Assembly (NCBI GenBank): GCA_914767885.1
Contig: CAJZBQ010000002.1
Span: 744,001-808,000 of the forward strand
DNA length: 64,000 nucleotides
Source of the DNA: Blepharisma stoltei
Lineage: Eukaryota; Ciliophora; Heterotrichea; Heterotrichida; Blepharismidae
Direction: 5' to 3'
Shown here: positions 11,120 to 21,056 of the stretch, in pieces
How positions within the stretch are numbered: position 1 is the stretch's first letter
Layout of the letters: each line of letters opens with the position of its first letter
Position numbers and translations under genes: made by a program
The notes under the pieces: model-generated
What the model was told of the DNA's origin: nothing
Seen by the model: only the letters and a program-made list of their open reading frames with translations
Database searches by the model: none

Positions 11120-12477
11120 ATCTAATTTAACTAGCCTGTATAACTAAATCTAATTTAATTAGAATATAAAGTGGAAAGCTGACCCCCTCCACCTTAAATT
11201 GAAACAAAAATTTTGTTAGTTAAGAAAAATTATTTTATAAAAAAATTATATAAAATTTCAAAAGTTTATCGAATCAGATTAATAAATTTGTTTAATAAAA
11301 TGCTATTTACTCTTTATTATTTGAAAATAAGCAAGATGAAACTAAATTTTCATTATTAGTTAATACGCCACTATTAATTGGTATCAAAACTATTTACACA
11401 AAAATTATTATTTTTATTAATAAAACAAATTTTAGAAAATTTATCTATCAAAGTGCTAATTTTGTTTAAAATAAAATGTTATTCATGCTCTATTCTTTGA
11501 AATAAAGCAAGAAATAAGTAAAATTTTTGAATTTCGGTAAAGAATTCACATTGAATTTATATCAAAATTATTAAAATAAAAAATATTATTTTTATCTAAA
11601 AAAATAAAAATTGAAAAAAAAAATTTAAGTTTTTTTAAAAATAGCCAATTAAGGATAATAAATTTATTTTAAATAAGATGCTCTTTATACTTTCTTTTTT
11701 TAAATAAGAGCAAGATATTACTAAATTTTTAATTTTAGTTATTTAACTTACATAAAAACTTTTAACATAAAAATTATATGATTTTTATCTAAAATTTTTT
11801 ATTATAAAATTGAATTTTGTGTTAATTTACCAAAAAAATGGAAATTTTACCTATATTTTTGTTCCAGTTTTAAAGTGGGGGAGTGAGAATATAGTTTCAT
11901 GCATATCTTCAAGAAAACATAAGGAATGGCATCCTAGAAGGCTCAATAATAATTAATCCTTAACACTTAATTCTTACGCCTTCAAGAAAAGATCCTTAAA
12001 AAACAAGGCATGAGAAAATATAGCCTTATCGAAATTATCAGTTCAATTCTTACTTAAGCATGTCTTTCGTTAAGCATATAAGCACAAAATGGTAACTAAA
12101 ATGAAATGAATCTGCAGCTCATGAGGTTAAAAGTAGCTAAGCTGCTTAATCTATTTACATAAACAATTGTATTTTTATATTTATGGCAGATTTTGTGATC
12201 AATATTTATGAAAATAGCAATTATGCTAAATTGATTTTACATCATATATCTTGTTCTTTAAAATCAGCCTAATAAGCAAACTATTTATATTTCGTGATTA
12301 AATAGCTGCGAAATACGTTATTAAATTATTGGAAATTTTTTGACTATTAAATCAATAATTTGTATGATGCCTTGTTTTATTATCCTTGTTTCGCTTCAAA
12401 TATCACTCCCAAAAAAAATCAAGATATTTTATTAGTTTGCTGACTCATTAAATCTAATTAATTGCCATATTAATATT
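11120..12477. other. 1.36-kb gene-free insertion between MFS and eIF5A-like genes
   Basis: The paralogous junction downstream (14735-14880) lacks about 1.2 kb of this, and homology resumes near 12320. It contains the TIR element at 11170-11895. The remaining part (11896-12320) holds no gene or repeat I can name. Confidence 0.6.
11170..11895. mobile_element. TIR element with internal tandem repeats
   Basis: The left end, ACCCCCTCCACCTTAAATTG then AAACAAAAAT, mirrors the right end, ATTTTTGTTCCAG then TTTTAAAGTGGGGGAG. The interior is built from about three diverged units of roughly 190-200 bp, each with an AAGATGCTCTTTATACT-like block followed by an AGCAAGA block. No coding capacity is seen. 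Confidence 0.65.
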
Positions 12478-12927
12478 ATGGAGCACGAAAAAACAGTCGA
12501 TACCACAGCTTCTGAAACCTATCCACCACAAGTAGCATCCCTCAAAAAAGGAGACTACTGCGTCCTCAGAGGGCACTTAGCTAAAATTATGGAAATAGAA
12601 ATATATATCGGAAGCCATGGCCCAGCCAGAACCGTAATTAAAGGAATTGATGTCTTCACGGGGTATAAACATAAAGAAACCTACTCGGTCCCACATAACA
12701 TTGACTCCCTAAACATTACAAGAATTGATTACACCCTTTGCGATATAGCTAGAGATGGGTTCGTCTCGTTGATGGATGAAAAAGGAAACATAAAGGAAGA
12801 TTTACGCCTTCCTAATACCGAAGAAGGAGCTATAATTCGCTCTTTGTTCGAAGCAGGACAAACTGTGAGTGTTACTGTTATGAAGGCTATAGGACAGGAA
12901 TGAATCATGGCTGGTAAAGAAATTTAA
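12478..12927 (+). CDS. eIF5A paralogue without the hypusine lysine, 149 aa
   Basis: Clear eIF5A fold: CVLRGHLAKIMEIE, GIDVFTGYKHKE, HNIDSLNITRIDYTL, DGFVSLMDEKGN and SLFEAGQTVSVTVMKAIGQE. The hypusine loop, GKHG in eIF5A and in the sister copy at 14881, here reads GSHG, and the loop is one residue shorter. The single lysine that deoxyhypusine synthase modifies is therefore absent, so the canonical role at stalled ribosomes is doubtful. The frame is intact and one Trp is UGA. It arose with the neighbouring tandem duplication. It could be a decaying copy or a specialised one; sequence alone does not decide. Confidence 0.85.
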
Positions 12928-13167
12928 TAAATATTATGTACAGTTCCTTAAGATATAGTTCTAATTAGGCATGAGGAGAATTGTAAGACTGATTAACATT
13001 TTGGCATTTTAGATATATCTTTACGACCTGCGATTGCTAAGTTGGCAGGGAAACTTTAAGAGAAAATAACAGTATAATAATATTCTGACAGCAAAAATGA
13101 TTACTTTAAGCTATAAATTCTCGAATAGCTTAAGCAACAGCTAAATCAAGCTTCTTCAAACTCTGAA

Positions 13168-13540
13168 TTAACTTTGCTTTTGCTTCTGAATTTCATTGTA
13201 TTTTTGTAAATATCATACTACTTCATCACTATGCTTTACAGCAACCTCTTTCTCACAAATATTATCCCAATCACTTTTTTGCCATTAATATTTTTAACCC
13301 AAAGTTTGCGTTTTTTTGGTTTATCCGCATTTTCTATTTCGAAGCTCATTAATAATACTCGAACCTGTCATTTTCCTGACTGTATAAAATTTGCACTTAG
13401 TGAGGATGAAAGATGGTTGTTATATGATAAATAATTCATAAGAGTAAGGAGGGGATTTCTGTATAATCAGATTTATAGTTAAATTGTCAGCCTTTATCAC
13501 TTTGTTGGGACATAATTTTTACTGTATAAGTGAATTCCGT
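13168..13540 (-). pseudogene. truncated copy of the MGCG-type gene at 15609
   Basis: It aligns with the intact minus-strand gene at 15609-16058 over its C-terminal part but lacks the ATG and first ~13 codons; a deletion of about 80 bp fuses it to the methyltransferase remnant. It also has internal deletions of about 10 and 8 bp relative to the intact copy. Confidence 0.8.
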
Positions 13541-13545
13541 TTAAT

Positions 13546-13781
13546 ATAATATTCTATATTCTTGGTACAGATAAAAAAATAATGATATTGTGATAACTCT
13601 ACGTTTGCAAACTGATCTAAAAATACTTTAGGAATTCGCGCTTGCTCAATAGGCCAATTTAAGAATTTATTTTTGAGATTACCTACTCTTGTGTCCGGCA
13701 TTCCATATGACACGAGTATATACACTCTACCTGGTTTTAGCACCCTATAAATCCCTTGTACCATACTTGTAGCTCGTTGGA
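13546..13781 (-). pseudogene. 3' fragment of the methyltransferase gene
   Basis: This matches the last ~77 codons of the gene at 16088-16729 (VQGIYRVLKPG, FLDQFANVELSQYHYFF). Homology stops at 13781, where the sequence jumps into the MFS gene, marking the duplication junction. The original stop codon is lost by the downstream deletion. Confidence 0.85.
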
Positions 13782-14735
13782 AGCGGAGGAATTATTTCTG
13801 GGATGATTGATGTCCCTATAATCTGGGCTTGCTGGGAATTTTTCCCTGATAAAATTGGAAGAGTTACAAGCATAGGCTTCGCAGGGTACTATGGTTTTTG
13901 GGTTTATATGAACCATGCTAGTCAATCCAGGAAATGATTCTCCACATTCCAGCCATAACAAAAATACACGCACAAGCTATTTTGGGAGCAATGTCTATGA
14001 TAAAGTCCCTGCATCCCTAAGGTGGATGTCATTAATGTACTTTCTGGTCGCTACAATTGGAGCACTTTTAGTTCGGAGTAAATCAAAAGAAAAGAAAAAA
14101 GCGAAGTCCACTCAAAAAATATCATCTATAGTTCAACAAAAGGAATTTTGGCTGATGTTTTTTAACTTTTATTTTCTTTTTGCTCCATACAGTTTTATTT
14201 TTACAAATTGCAAGAGCATTGGCTTAACAAAAATCAAAAATGACCACTTTTTTGCTTATTTAGGCTCTGCTGGATTTTTTTCAGCATGCATTGCAAGACT
14301 GATATGGGGATATTTGGTAGACAAATATGGCTGGAGAAAAATTGCGTTATTTTCATGCATAATTCAGACTTTAGTCTGTGCTTCGATTTACTATGTAATA
14401 GAATTCGAAGAATTATATGCTATTTGGGTTCTTGTGGAGTTTATATTTGGCAGTGGGACTTATCTTATCTTAATGATGGGATGTTCTGCTTTATATCCTA
14501 AAGATGATTGGGTAGTTTCCTATTGTGGAATTGGGATGACTTTAATTGTCGCTACCTTATATGGTATTCAGTTATCAATCACTCCAGTATTTTTTATATA
14601 GATAATTGGCTATGGATTTACATTTATCATACTAGTTATCTGTGTGATTAATAGCTTTGTCCTTACTTATTTGACTCCGAATGCTGCTCCCAATGAAAAG
14701 CAAGATGTTTTCTTAATTAGCCTTACTTATCAATT
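13781..14735 (+). pseudogene. 5'-truncated MFS transporter copy
   Basis: Starts inside the MFS gene at the position equivalent to 10163 and is nearly identical to it downstream. A 13-bp deletion near 13889 (loss of AGCTTAGGGCCTA relative to the parent) breaks the frame. The second intron is still present (14587-14601). The missing first third and the frameshift make it a pseudogene. Confidence 0.85.
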
Positions 14736-14880
14736 ATTGAAAATTTTTTTACTATTAAATCAACAATTTGTCTGATGTGTGATGCCTAGTTTTATTATCC
14801 CTTGCTTCACTCCCAAAAAAGCAAGATTTTTTATTAGTTTGCCAAACTTACTAAACCTAATTAATTACCATATAAATATT

Positions 14881-15342
14881 ATGGAGCACGAAGAAACAGT
14901 TGAGACCTCAGCTTCTGGAGCTTCTGAAACCTATCCATCACAGGTAGGATCCGTCAAAAAAGGAGGCTACTGTGTCCTCAGAGGACACCCAGTTAAAGTT
15001 ATGGAAATCGCCACAGCTAAAGTCGGAAAGCATGGCTCAGCCAAAGCCAAAATTACAGGAATAGATGTCTTCACAGGGAATAAATACGAAGAAATCCACC
15101 CGACCGCGCATAACATTGACATCCCAAACATTACAAGAATTGATTACACCCTCTGCGATATCGCCAGAGATGGGTTCGTCTCGTTGATGGATGAAGAAGG
15201 AAACACAAAGGAAGATTTACGCCTTCCTGATGACGAAGAAGGAGCTAAAATTCGCTCTTTGTTCGAAGCAGGACAAACTGTGAGTGTTACTGTTATGAAG
15301 GCTATGGGACAGGAAAGAATCATGGCTGGTAAAGAAATTTAA
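14881..15342 (+). CDS. translation factor eIF5A, 153 aa
   Basis: Full-length eIF5A, which after hypusination helps ribosomes through poorly reactive motifs such as polyproline. The hypusine loop is intact: AKVGKHGSAKAK, with the Lys after Gly modified in the family. Also present: the N-terminal SH3-like strand CVLRGHPVKVMEIA, GIDVFTGNKYEE, HNIDIPNITRIDYTL and the C-terminal OB-fold end SLFEAGQTVSVTVMKAMGQE. I chose the ATG of MEHEETVE, matching the start of the paralogue at 12478, although an in-frame extension exists upstream. Confidence 0.9.
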   Translation: MEHEETVETSASGASETYPSQVGSVKKGGYCVLRGHPVKVMEIATAKVGKHGSAKAKITGIDVFTGNKYEEIHPTAHNIDIPNITRIDYTLCDIARDGFVSLMDEEGNTKEDLRLPDDEEGAKIRSLFEAGQTVSVTVMKAMGQERIMAGKEI

Positions 15343-15608
15343 TAAGTAATCCAGACAGTTCCTTAAGATATAGCTCTAATTATGCGTGAGGAAAATTGTT
15401 AAAACTGATTAAAATTTTGGATTTTTAGATATATTTTTACGACCTGCGATTGCTAAGTTGGGAAATTTATAATCGAAATTCTTATAGTTGAAACTTTAAG
15501 AAAAATTAGCAGGATAATAATATTTTGACAGCAAAAATGATTACTTTAAGCTATAAATTCTCTAATAGCTTCAAACAACAGCTAAATCAAGTTCCTTCAA
15601 ACTCTGAG

Positions 15609-16058
15609 TTAGCTTTGTTTCTGCTTCTTAATTTCATTATATTTTTGTAAATATCATACTACTTCATCACTATGCTTTACAGCAACCTCTTTCTCGCAAA
15701 TATTGTCCCAATCACATTTACTCTCATTAATATATACAACTCAAAGTTTGCCTTTTTTTGGTTCATCAGCATTTTCTATCTCGAAACCCATTAATTGCTG
15801 TACGTAATACTCAAACCTGTCATTTTCCTGATTGTATTTTGATATAAAATTTGCACTTAGTGAGGATGAAGGATGGTCGTTATATGATAAATAATTCATA
15901 AGAGTAGGGAGAGGGATTTCTGTATAATCAGATTTATAGTCAAATTGTCAGCCTTTATCGCCTTGTGGGGACATAATTTTTACTGTATAAGTGAATTCGG
16001 TTTGCTCCTTATTTCTTTCTGGAAGTTTAGTAGTAATTGAGCCAGATCCGCATCCCAT
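15609..16058 (-). CDS. small acylated protein (MGCGSGS), 149 aa, unknown
   Basis: Four in-frame UGA codons (Trp) hide it from a standard-code search. The N-terminus MGCGSGS fits myristoylation with an adjacent palmitoylated Cys. The rest is acidic and soluble, ending in a charged helix (YLQKYNEIKKQKQS). A broken copy at 13168 supports its being a real duplicated gene. The stop lies 266 bp past the convergent eIF5A gene; the methyltransferase stop is 29 bp upstream of its ATG. No family recognised. Confidence 0.75.
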
Positions 16059-16087
16059 TTTTTATTTGTTAATAAATACTTAATATA

Positions 16088-16729
16088 TTATTCTATATTC
16101 TTGGTACAGATAAAAAAATAATGATATTGCGATAACTCTACGTTTGCAAACTGATCTAAAAATACTTTAGGAATTCGCGCTTGCTCAATAGACCAATTTA
16201 AGAATTTGTTTTTGAGATATCCTATTCTTGTGTCCGGCATTCCATATGACACGAGTATATACACTCCACCTGGTTTAAGCACCCTATAAATCCCTTGCAC
16301 CATACTTGTAGCTCGCTGGAAGCTGTTTTCTCCACATAAAATGCAATCTAATGTGCATTTATCAAAAATCAAATCAAAGCTTGAAGATGGGTATTGCAGA
16401 TTGCAAGCGTCCATAACTGCATATTCAATTTCAGACAGTTGCGAATTTCTCTCGCTCATCTGTTCAATTACTACAGGGGAGAAATCAATATTTGATATAT
16501 AATGATACCCATCCTTATACAATTCTTCAGAAAATGAAGAATTTCCACAGCCTACGACAAAAATTTCAGCTTCTTTATGAGAAATTCTTGGCAAAAGAAT
16601 AGATTTTATTTGTTGATACGATAGCAGCCAATCATAGGTATTATTCGGTTCTGATGAATATCTAGCATTCCAGTATTCTCTTGAGCTGAAATCTGGGAAG
16701 GTTTCTGGTAATTCTATGTCTTGATTCAT
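16088..16729 (-). CDS. class I SAM-dependent methyltransferase, EEF1AKMT4/METTL13-like, 213 aa
   Basis: The Rossmann motif I is EIFVVGCGNSSFSEEL, preceded by SREYWNARYSSEPNNTYDWL, the lead-in of eEF1A-lysine methyltransferases of this subgroup. Next come NIDFSPVVIEQM (motif II Asp), VMDACNLQYPSSSFDLIFDK (motif IV) and CTLDCILCG, then VLKPGGVYILVSYG. Length fits a single-domain enzyme. The target lysine cannot be read from sequence. It shares its strand with APC4, whose stop is only 20 bp upstream of this ATG. Confidence 0.85.
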   Translation of the reverse strand: MNQDIELPETFPDFSSREYWNARYSSEPNNTYDWLLSYQQIKSILLPRISHKEAEIFVVGCGNSSFSEELYKDGYHYISNIDFSPVVIEQMSERNSQLSEIEYAVMDACNLQYPSSSFDLIFDKCTLDCILCGENSFQRATSMVQGIYRVLKPGGVYILVSYGMPDTRIGYLKNKFLNWSIEQARIPKVFLDQFANVELSQYHYFFICTKNIE

Positions 16730-16749
16730 ATTTAAAATTTTTATTTAAA

Positions 16750-18685
16750 TTAAGCGAAATCTGAATCTTCTAAGTCTACTATTCTAAACAATCTTTCATT
16801 AAACGTAAATGCTGCAATTCCCCTATTTTGATTTATATTTGATAGCGTGACTTCATCGTTGACAAATATTCTAGATTGAGTTTCAGTAGGAGTTACTTTT
16901 TTTTCTGATCCAATAGGACTCCAAACTAAGCCTTCTAAATTGATTTCTAATATTTCTGAGCCATTTTCAGCTGAACCCACTATCACGATTTGGAATTTAT
17001 TTTTTGTGTATAAAGAAATATGCTTGGCGGTAATGCTAATTGGAATTTCCATCATTAAATTTCCTTGATTTGATAACGAATAAATGGAGGCATTATTCCT
17101 GATGCATGTAGCAACAATTATTGCTTCTTCATTTCATCTCATACTGAAATCTTTTGGAATTGTATTGGAAATTTGTATCCAGTTTTGCTTTATAATGTAT
17201 TTAGGAAAAACTGATCGGCTATAGTTGAAAGCTTCAACCCACCGTTTTCTGACTTTTTGATACAAAGATATTAAAGAAGCCTCATCCCATGCTGAACCTC
17301 CTGACTTAAGATTGTTCCGAAGTGATTTGAAATAAATTCTATCTGAGTCACTTAAAAAATCTAACAGCTTTTTCATATTTACGGGAGACTCTTCTAACTG
17401 GTCTGCTTGCTCTTCTTCTTTATTTAGCCTTATATTTCCTTAATTAGGTTTTACAGTTAAAAAGCCAAGATAAGGTATTTTTTATATCATAATGAGCATC
17501 TGATATAAGTTCCATAGTGGTATTAGTTAATTTCAGCAGCTTGTTTAAATCTATATAAAAAATACTGTTTAAAATTTTCTGGAATTTTGACTTATCTAAA
17601 CCAAATGGACCATATGTATCAGGACAATTTGCATAAGAAGCGAGAGTACTGATATAAAATGCTAAATTTTCCAATTGGTGATAAATATTTTGCAATAGTA
17701 AAATTTCAATATTTTTGACTTGCAGAGAAAGTTTCTAATTGATAAATACTTCTTCATTCAGTTGTATTTGCTTGGCATTCTGCATTCCATCCTTAATAAA
17801 TTTAGCTAAGCAAGGCGGGATTACGCCTGTCCCTGCACATTGGAATAAAACTTCTTGCACACTTTCAACCACTCCATTTTCTGCTTAATTTTTACTATTA
17901 AACACTTCTTCAATACCGCCTAATCAGCTTTTTAAAAATGAATTCGATATAAATTGCCATTCCTTTTGCGCATCTTTTAGGCTTTTTTCTAAAATTTTAA
18001 ATGAATCTTCGCATTTGGTGAAAATATGAGCAATGTCATAGATATTTTCGGATTTTCTATTTAAAATTAATGAATTGTAAGTTCCAATAAAAACTCCTGC
18101 AGGGCTTGTAAAGAGACCTACAATTCTTGTTAAATTTTCATTGAAGCTTAGGGCATTTAAAGAAAACTGCTCACCAGATAAATCTCGTTTTGAAAAAGTG
18201 GCAAATGGGTATTGACCATTTGCTATTAGATTAATATTTTCCGAGCCAATTGAATATAAAAGTGATAATCCATCAATATTAAGATTTGATTTGCTACTTG
18301 AATTTGGGATATATCTTTCAGCTATATAGCTTGCTTTAGAAAATTGGCGGGGAAAATCCAATCAATTTAATATCCCAATTGCTTCACTGTGCAAACTATG
18401 TTCAGAAACAAGAACTAGCCCTTTGCTTTCTAAATAATAAACCTTGATCAATCCATTATCTCCACCAATAGCTATTGCATTCCCGTCTTCTTTAAAAGCT
18501 AAGGTTGTGATTTTTATTATCTCATCAATAGAAGCAACATTTTTAGGCTTATGGGAAATTCGTTTGATAATGATTGTGTCATCTTCTGTGATGAGGGCTA
18601 ATAGGTCTTTGTTTTTGCACCCACTTATAATTCTGATATCACTTGAGAGCACATGCTCATATACAAGCTGGAAGGCGTCTCCCAT
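16750..18685 (-). CDS. anaphase-promoting complex subunit 4 (APC4), 629 aa
   Basis: Scaffold subunit of the APC/C ubiquitin ligase. The N-terminal WD40 part has the family's shape: CKNKDLLALITEDDTIIIKR, then TTLAFKEDGNAIAIGGDNG and HSEAIGILNW. The centre is the helical APC4 domain (LENLAFYISTLASY, LISLYQKVRKRWVEAF). The C-terminus returns to beta propeller (GIAAFTFNERLFRIVDLED). Three introns must be removed: 17881-17895 (15 nt), 17735-17749 (15 nt) and 17439-17454 (16 nt). I chose MGDAF as the start; an in-frame ATG lies 31 codons upstream. Its 5' end diverges from Ddi1 across 212 bp. Confidence 0.85.
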
Positions 18686-18897
18686 ATTTAAAATAGTAAA
18701 AATATTTGAGAATACAATTATCACATTCAAGATATTATCTGCAATATACATAGAGATTGCATGAATAATGAAGACCAATTTTATTAAAAAATATAAATCC
18801 TAACGGCTTAAGGGGAAAACTCTTGTCTCATGAAATCAAAAGTCCTTACAAGTTCCAATATTTCATCTTATTTATTCATTTAATAATTATTAAAAAC

Positions 18898-20013
18898 ATG
18901 CACATATATTTATCTCGAGTAGATTCTGAACCAATCTACTTAGAAATTGACGAATCCGGTACTATTGAAGATATAAAAGTCATCATAGAAGTAGAAATCT
19001 CAATCCCTATAGCAAACCAAGCTCTATTTTTCTCAGGCAAGCTCTTAGAAAACTCTTCCAGAATTCTTGAAAATGGTATATATGAAGATGCTGTCCTAGA
19101 TTTAACCCCGATCAATTCTGAGCTTCGTCGTCAAGCAATTGAGTTAATCAGTCAATATCAGAAAAACCCTTCTTACTACAACTATTTATCCCAAAACAAC
19201 CCAGCTCTAGCAGAAGGCGTTAAAACAAGTGACCCAATAATTATAGAAGAAATCCTTCTAAGCACAATCCAAGCTAACAAGCAGCATGAAATAGAGCAGC
19301 GTCGCAAGGAAGCCGTGCTTGACTATGATCCCTTAAACCCTGAATATCAGCGACAAATTGAACAAAAAATCCATCAAGAAAACATTAACCAAAATTTAGA
19401 ATATGCCCAAGAATTTATGCCTGAAGTATTTGCATCAGTAGAAATGCTTTATATTGACTGCAAAGTAAACAAAATGCCTTTGCAAGCTTTTGTAGATTCT
19501 GGAGCACAAAATACAATCATGTCAAAAGAATGTGCACAGAGGGTAGGAATCATGAGATTAGTAGACACAAGGTTCCGTGGAGAAGCAAGAGGAGTAGGTG
19601 TAGGAACTATAATCGGAAGGGTGCATGCAGCTAATATAGAAATTGGAGGGAAAATTTTTAATTGCTGTTTTCATGTTTTAGAAGTTTCGGATATAGATTT
19701 ATTATTTGGATTGGATATGCTGAAAAGGCATCAATGCAGCATTGATTTGTTTAAAAATAAGCTTGTGCTTAATGCTGGGGAGATTGAGGTGCCGTTTTTA
19801 AGTGAAGGGGAAGTGAAACATAAAAGAGGAAAAGGCGGAGATTTAAGCCCAACAAAGCTTGAAAAGCAGCAGAGCAGTGAGGGGGAAAATCCGATCGAAG
19901 GATTGATGAAGTTAGGGTTTTCTCAGAAAGATGCAGAAGAAGCGATGAAGGTTTGCAATGGAAATCCAGATCTAGCAGCGAGTTATTTGTTTCAAAAAAT
20001 GAATTTTGGCTAA
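18898..20013 (+). CDS. DDI1: Ddi1, UBL-retroviral-protease-UBA shuttle, 371 aa
   Basis: Order of parts: a ubiquitin-like N-terminus (residues 1-75), a helical linker (HDD region), a retropepsin-like protease domain with the active-site FVDSGAQNTIM, the RGEARGVGVGTIIGRVH flap region and LLFGLDMLKRHQC, and a C-terminal UBA domain (LGFSQKDAEEAMKVCNGNPDLAA). Ddi1 proteins cleave or deliver highly ubiquitinated substrates to the proteasome. All three domains are kept, as in yeast and animal DDI2. The start is the Met before HIYLSRV; an upstream ATG at 18823 adds 25 unlikely residues. Confidence 0.93.
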   Translation: MHIYLSRVDSEPIYLEIDESGTIEDIKVIIEVEISIPIANQALFFSGKLLENSSRILENGIYEDAVLDLTPINSELRRQAIELISQYQKNPSYYNYLSQNNPALAEGVKTSDPIIIEEILLSTIQANKQHEIEQRRKEAVLDYDPLNPEYQRQIEQKIHQENINQNLEYAQEFMPEVFASVEMLYIDCKVNKMPLQAFVDSGAQNTIMSKECAQRVGIMRLVDTRFRGEARGVGVGTIIGRVHAANIEIGGKIFNCCFHVLEVSDIDLLFGLDMLKRHQCSIDLFKNKLVLNAGEIEVPFLSEGEVKHKRGKGGDLSPTKLEKQQSSEGENPIEGLMKLGFSQKDAEEAMKVCNGNPDLAASYLFQKMNFG

Positions 20014-20216
20014 CTAAATAAAGATAGTTTTAATAATTTAATGCCAAACTAATTAATGGCTATATGATATAGTTTTTTGATTGTTTAGCCAGTATCATTT
20101 CACTGACAGTTATTGAGTTTTCAAGCCATCAGCCATCCAATAAAATATCAATCTTCACTAATATTCCATAGAAAACTCTATCCAATTTAATTAATCTTCA
20201 TACTAAGCTATAATAA

Positions 20217-20936
20217 ATGTCAAATCATATCCCTGAAATTTCAACTGCTTCTACATCAGGCTCTCCTTCCCTCCTTGAAGCTAAAAAACAGCGAAAGCAA
20301 CTTCAGCAAGATGCTGCTCTTTTATCCAACCGTATCAAGCTTCTTCAAATGGAAGAAGAAAGGACATGGAAAAAGATCGAAGAAGCCAAAAAACGAAAAA
20401 ATCAAGTTGAGTCCTCCAAACTTCGCAATGAAAACAAACAAAAAGAGATCGAAAAATTAACCCAAATCAAAGAGCAAATACGACAAGAAGCCCAAGAGAA
20501 AATAAAAAAACTAAAATTCGAGCGTAATTCAGGGAAAAATAAAAATATTGAATCCATACAAAGTGTGAGAAAAGACTGTTATAAATATGGGAGGGAATGA
20601 AAAATTTATAGTTTGCAGCAAAGACAAATCACTGATCAAGCTTATAGAGAGAAAAACAAACAAAAAGCACTGAGTGTTAAATTGGAAGAAAGGCACAGAC
20701 AGGTAAAGCTTAAGAAAAGATATGATAAGCGTGAAGAAGAAAATAAAGAAGATTATTTGAAAAGAGTTAAACAAGAAGAGGAAGCTAAAAAGCAGCTAGA
20801 AAAGCATGTTATGGAAATGGAATTATTAGAAATGGAGCTAATAAGGAAATTACAGCACACCCAGTTGATACAGCAAGAAGCAATTTCTGATTTGGAAAAA
20901 GCTATTTCTTATAACTCTGGATCTGTTCAAGAATAA
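20217..20936 (+). CDS. coiled-coil protein, 239 aa, unknown
   Basis: Almost entirely charged heptad-like sequence rich in Lys, Glu and Gln (residues 20-230), with no globular domain. One UGA codes Trp in GREWKIY. It resembles ciliary or basal-body coiled-coil proteins in composition only; no family assigned. Confidence 0.65.
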
Positions 20937-21056
20937 GGTTTAAAATTTTATTTATTATATTAAATATGCATTTTTTTGTTTTTATATAAATATTCTTTTT
21001 ATTATTTTTAATTATGCAAAAAGCCATATAAGATAAAATAAGTTAATTGCTTATAA

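Noticed and set aside
13231-13434. Plus-strand ORF of 67 codons
   Set aside because: It is antisense to the truncated MGCG-type pseudogene and has no independent support.
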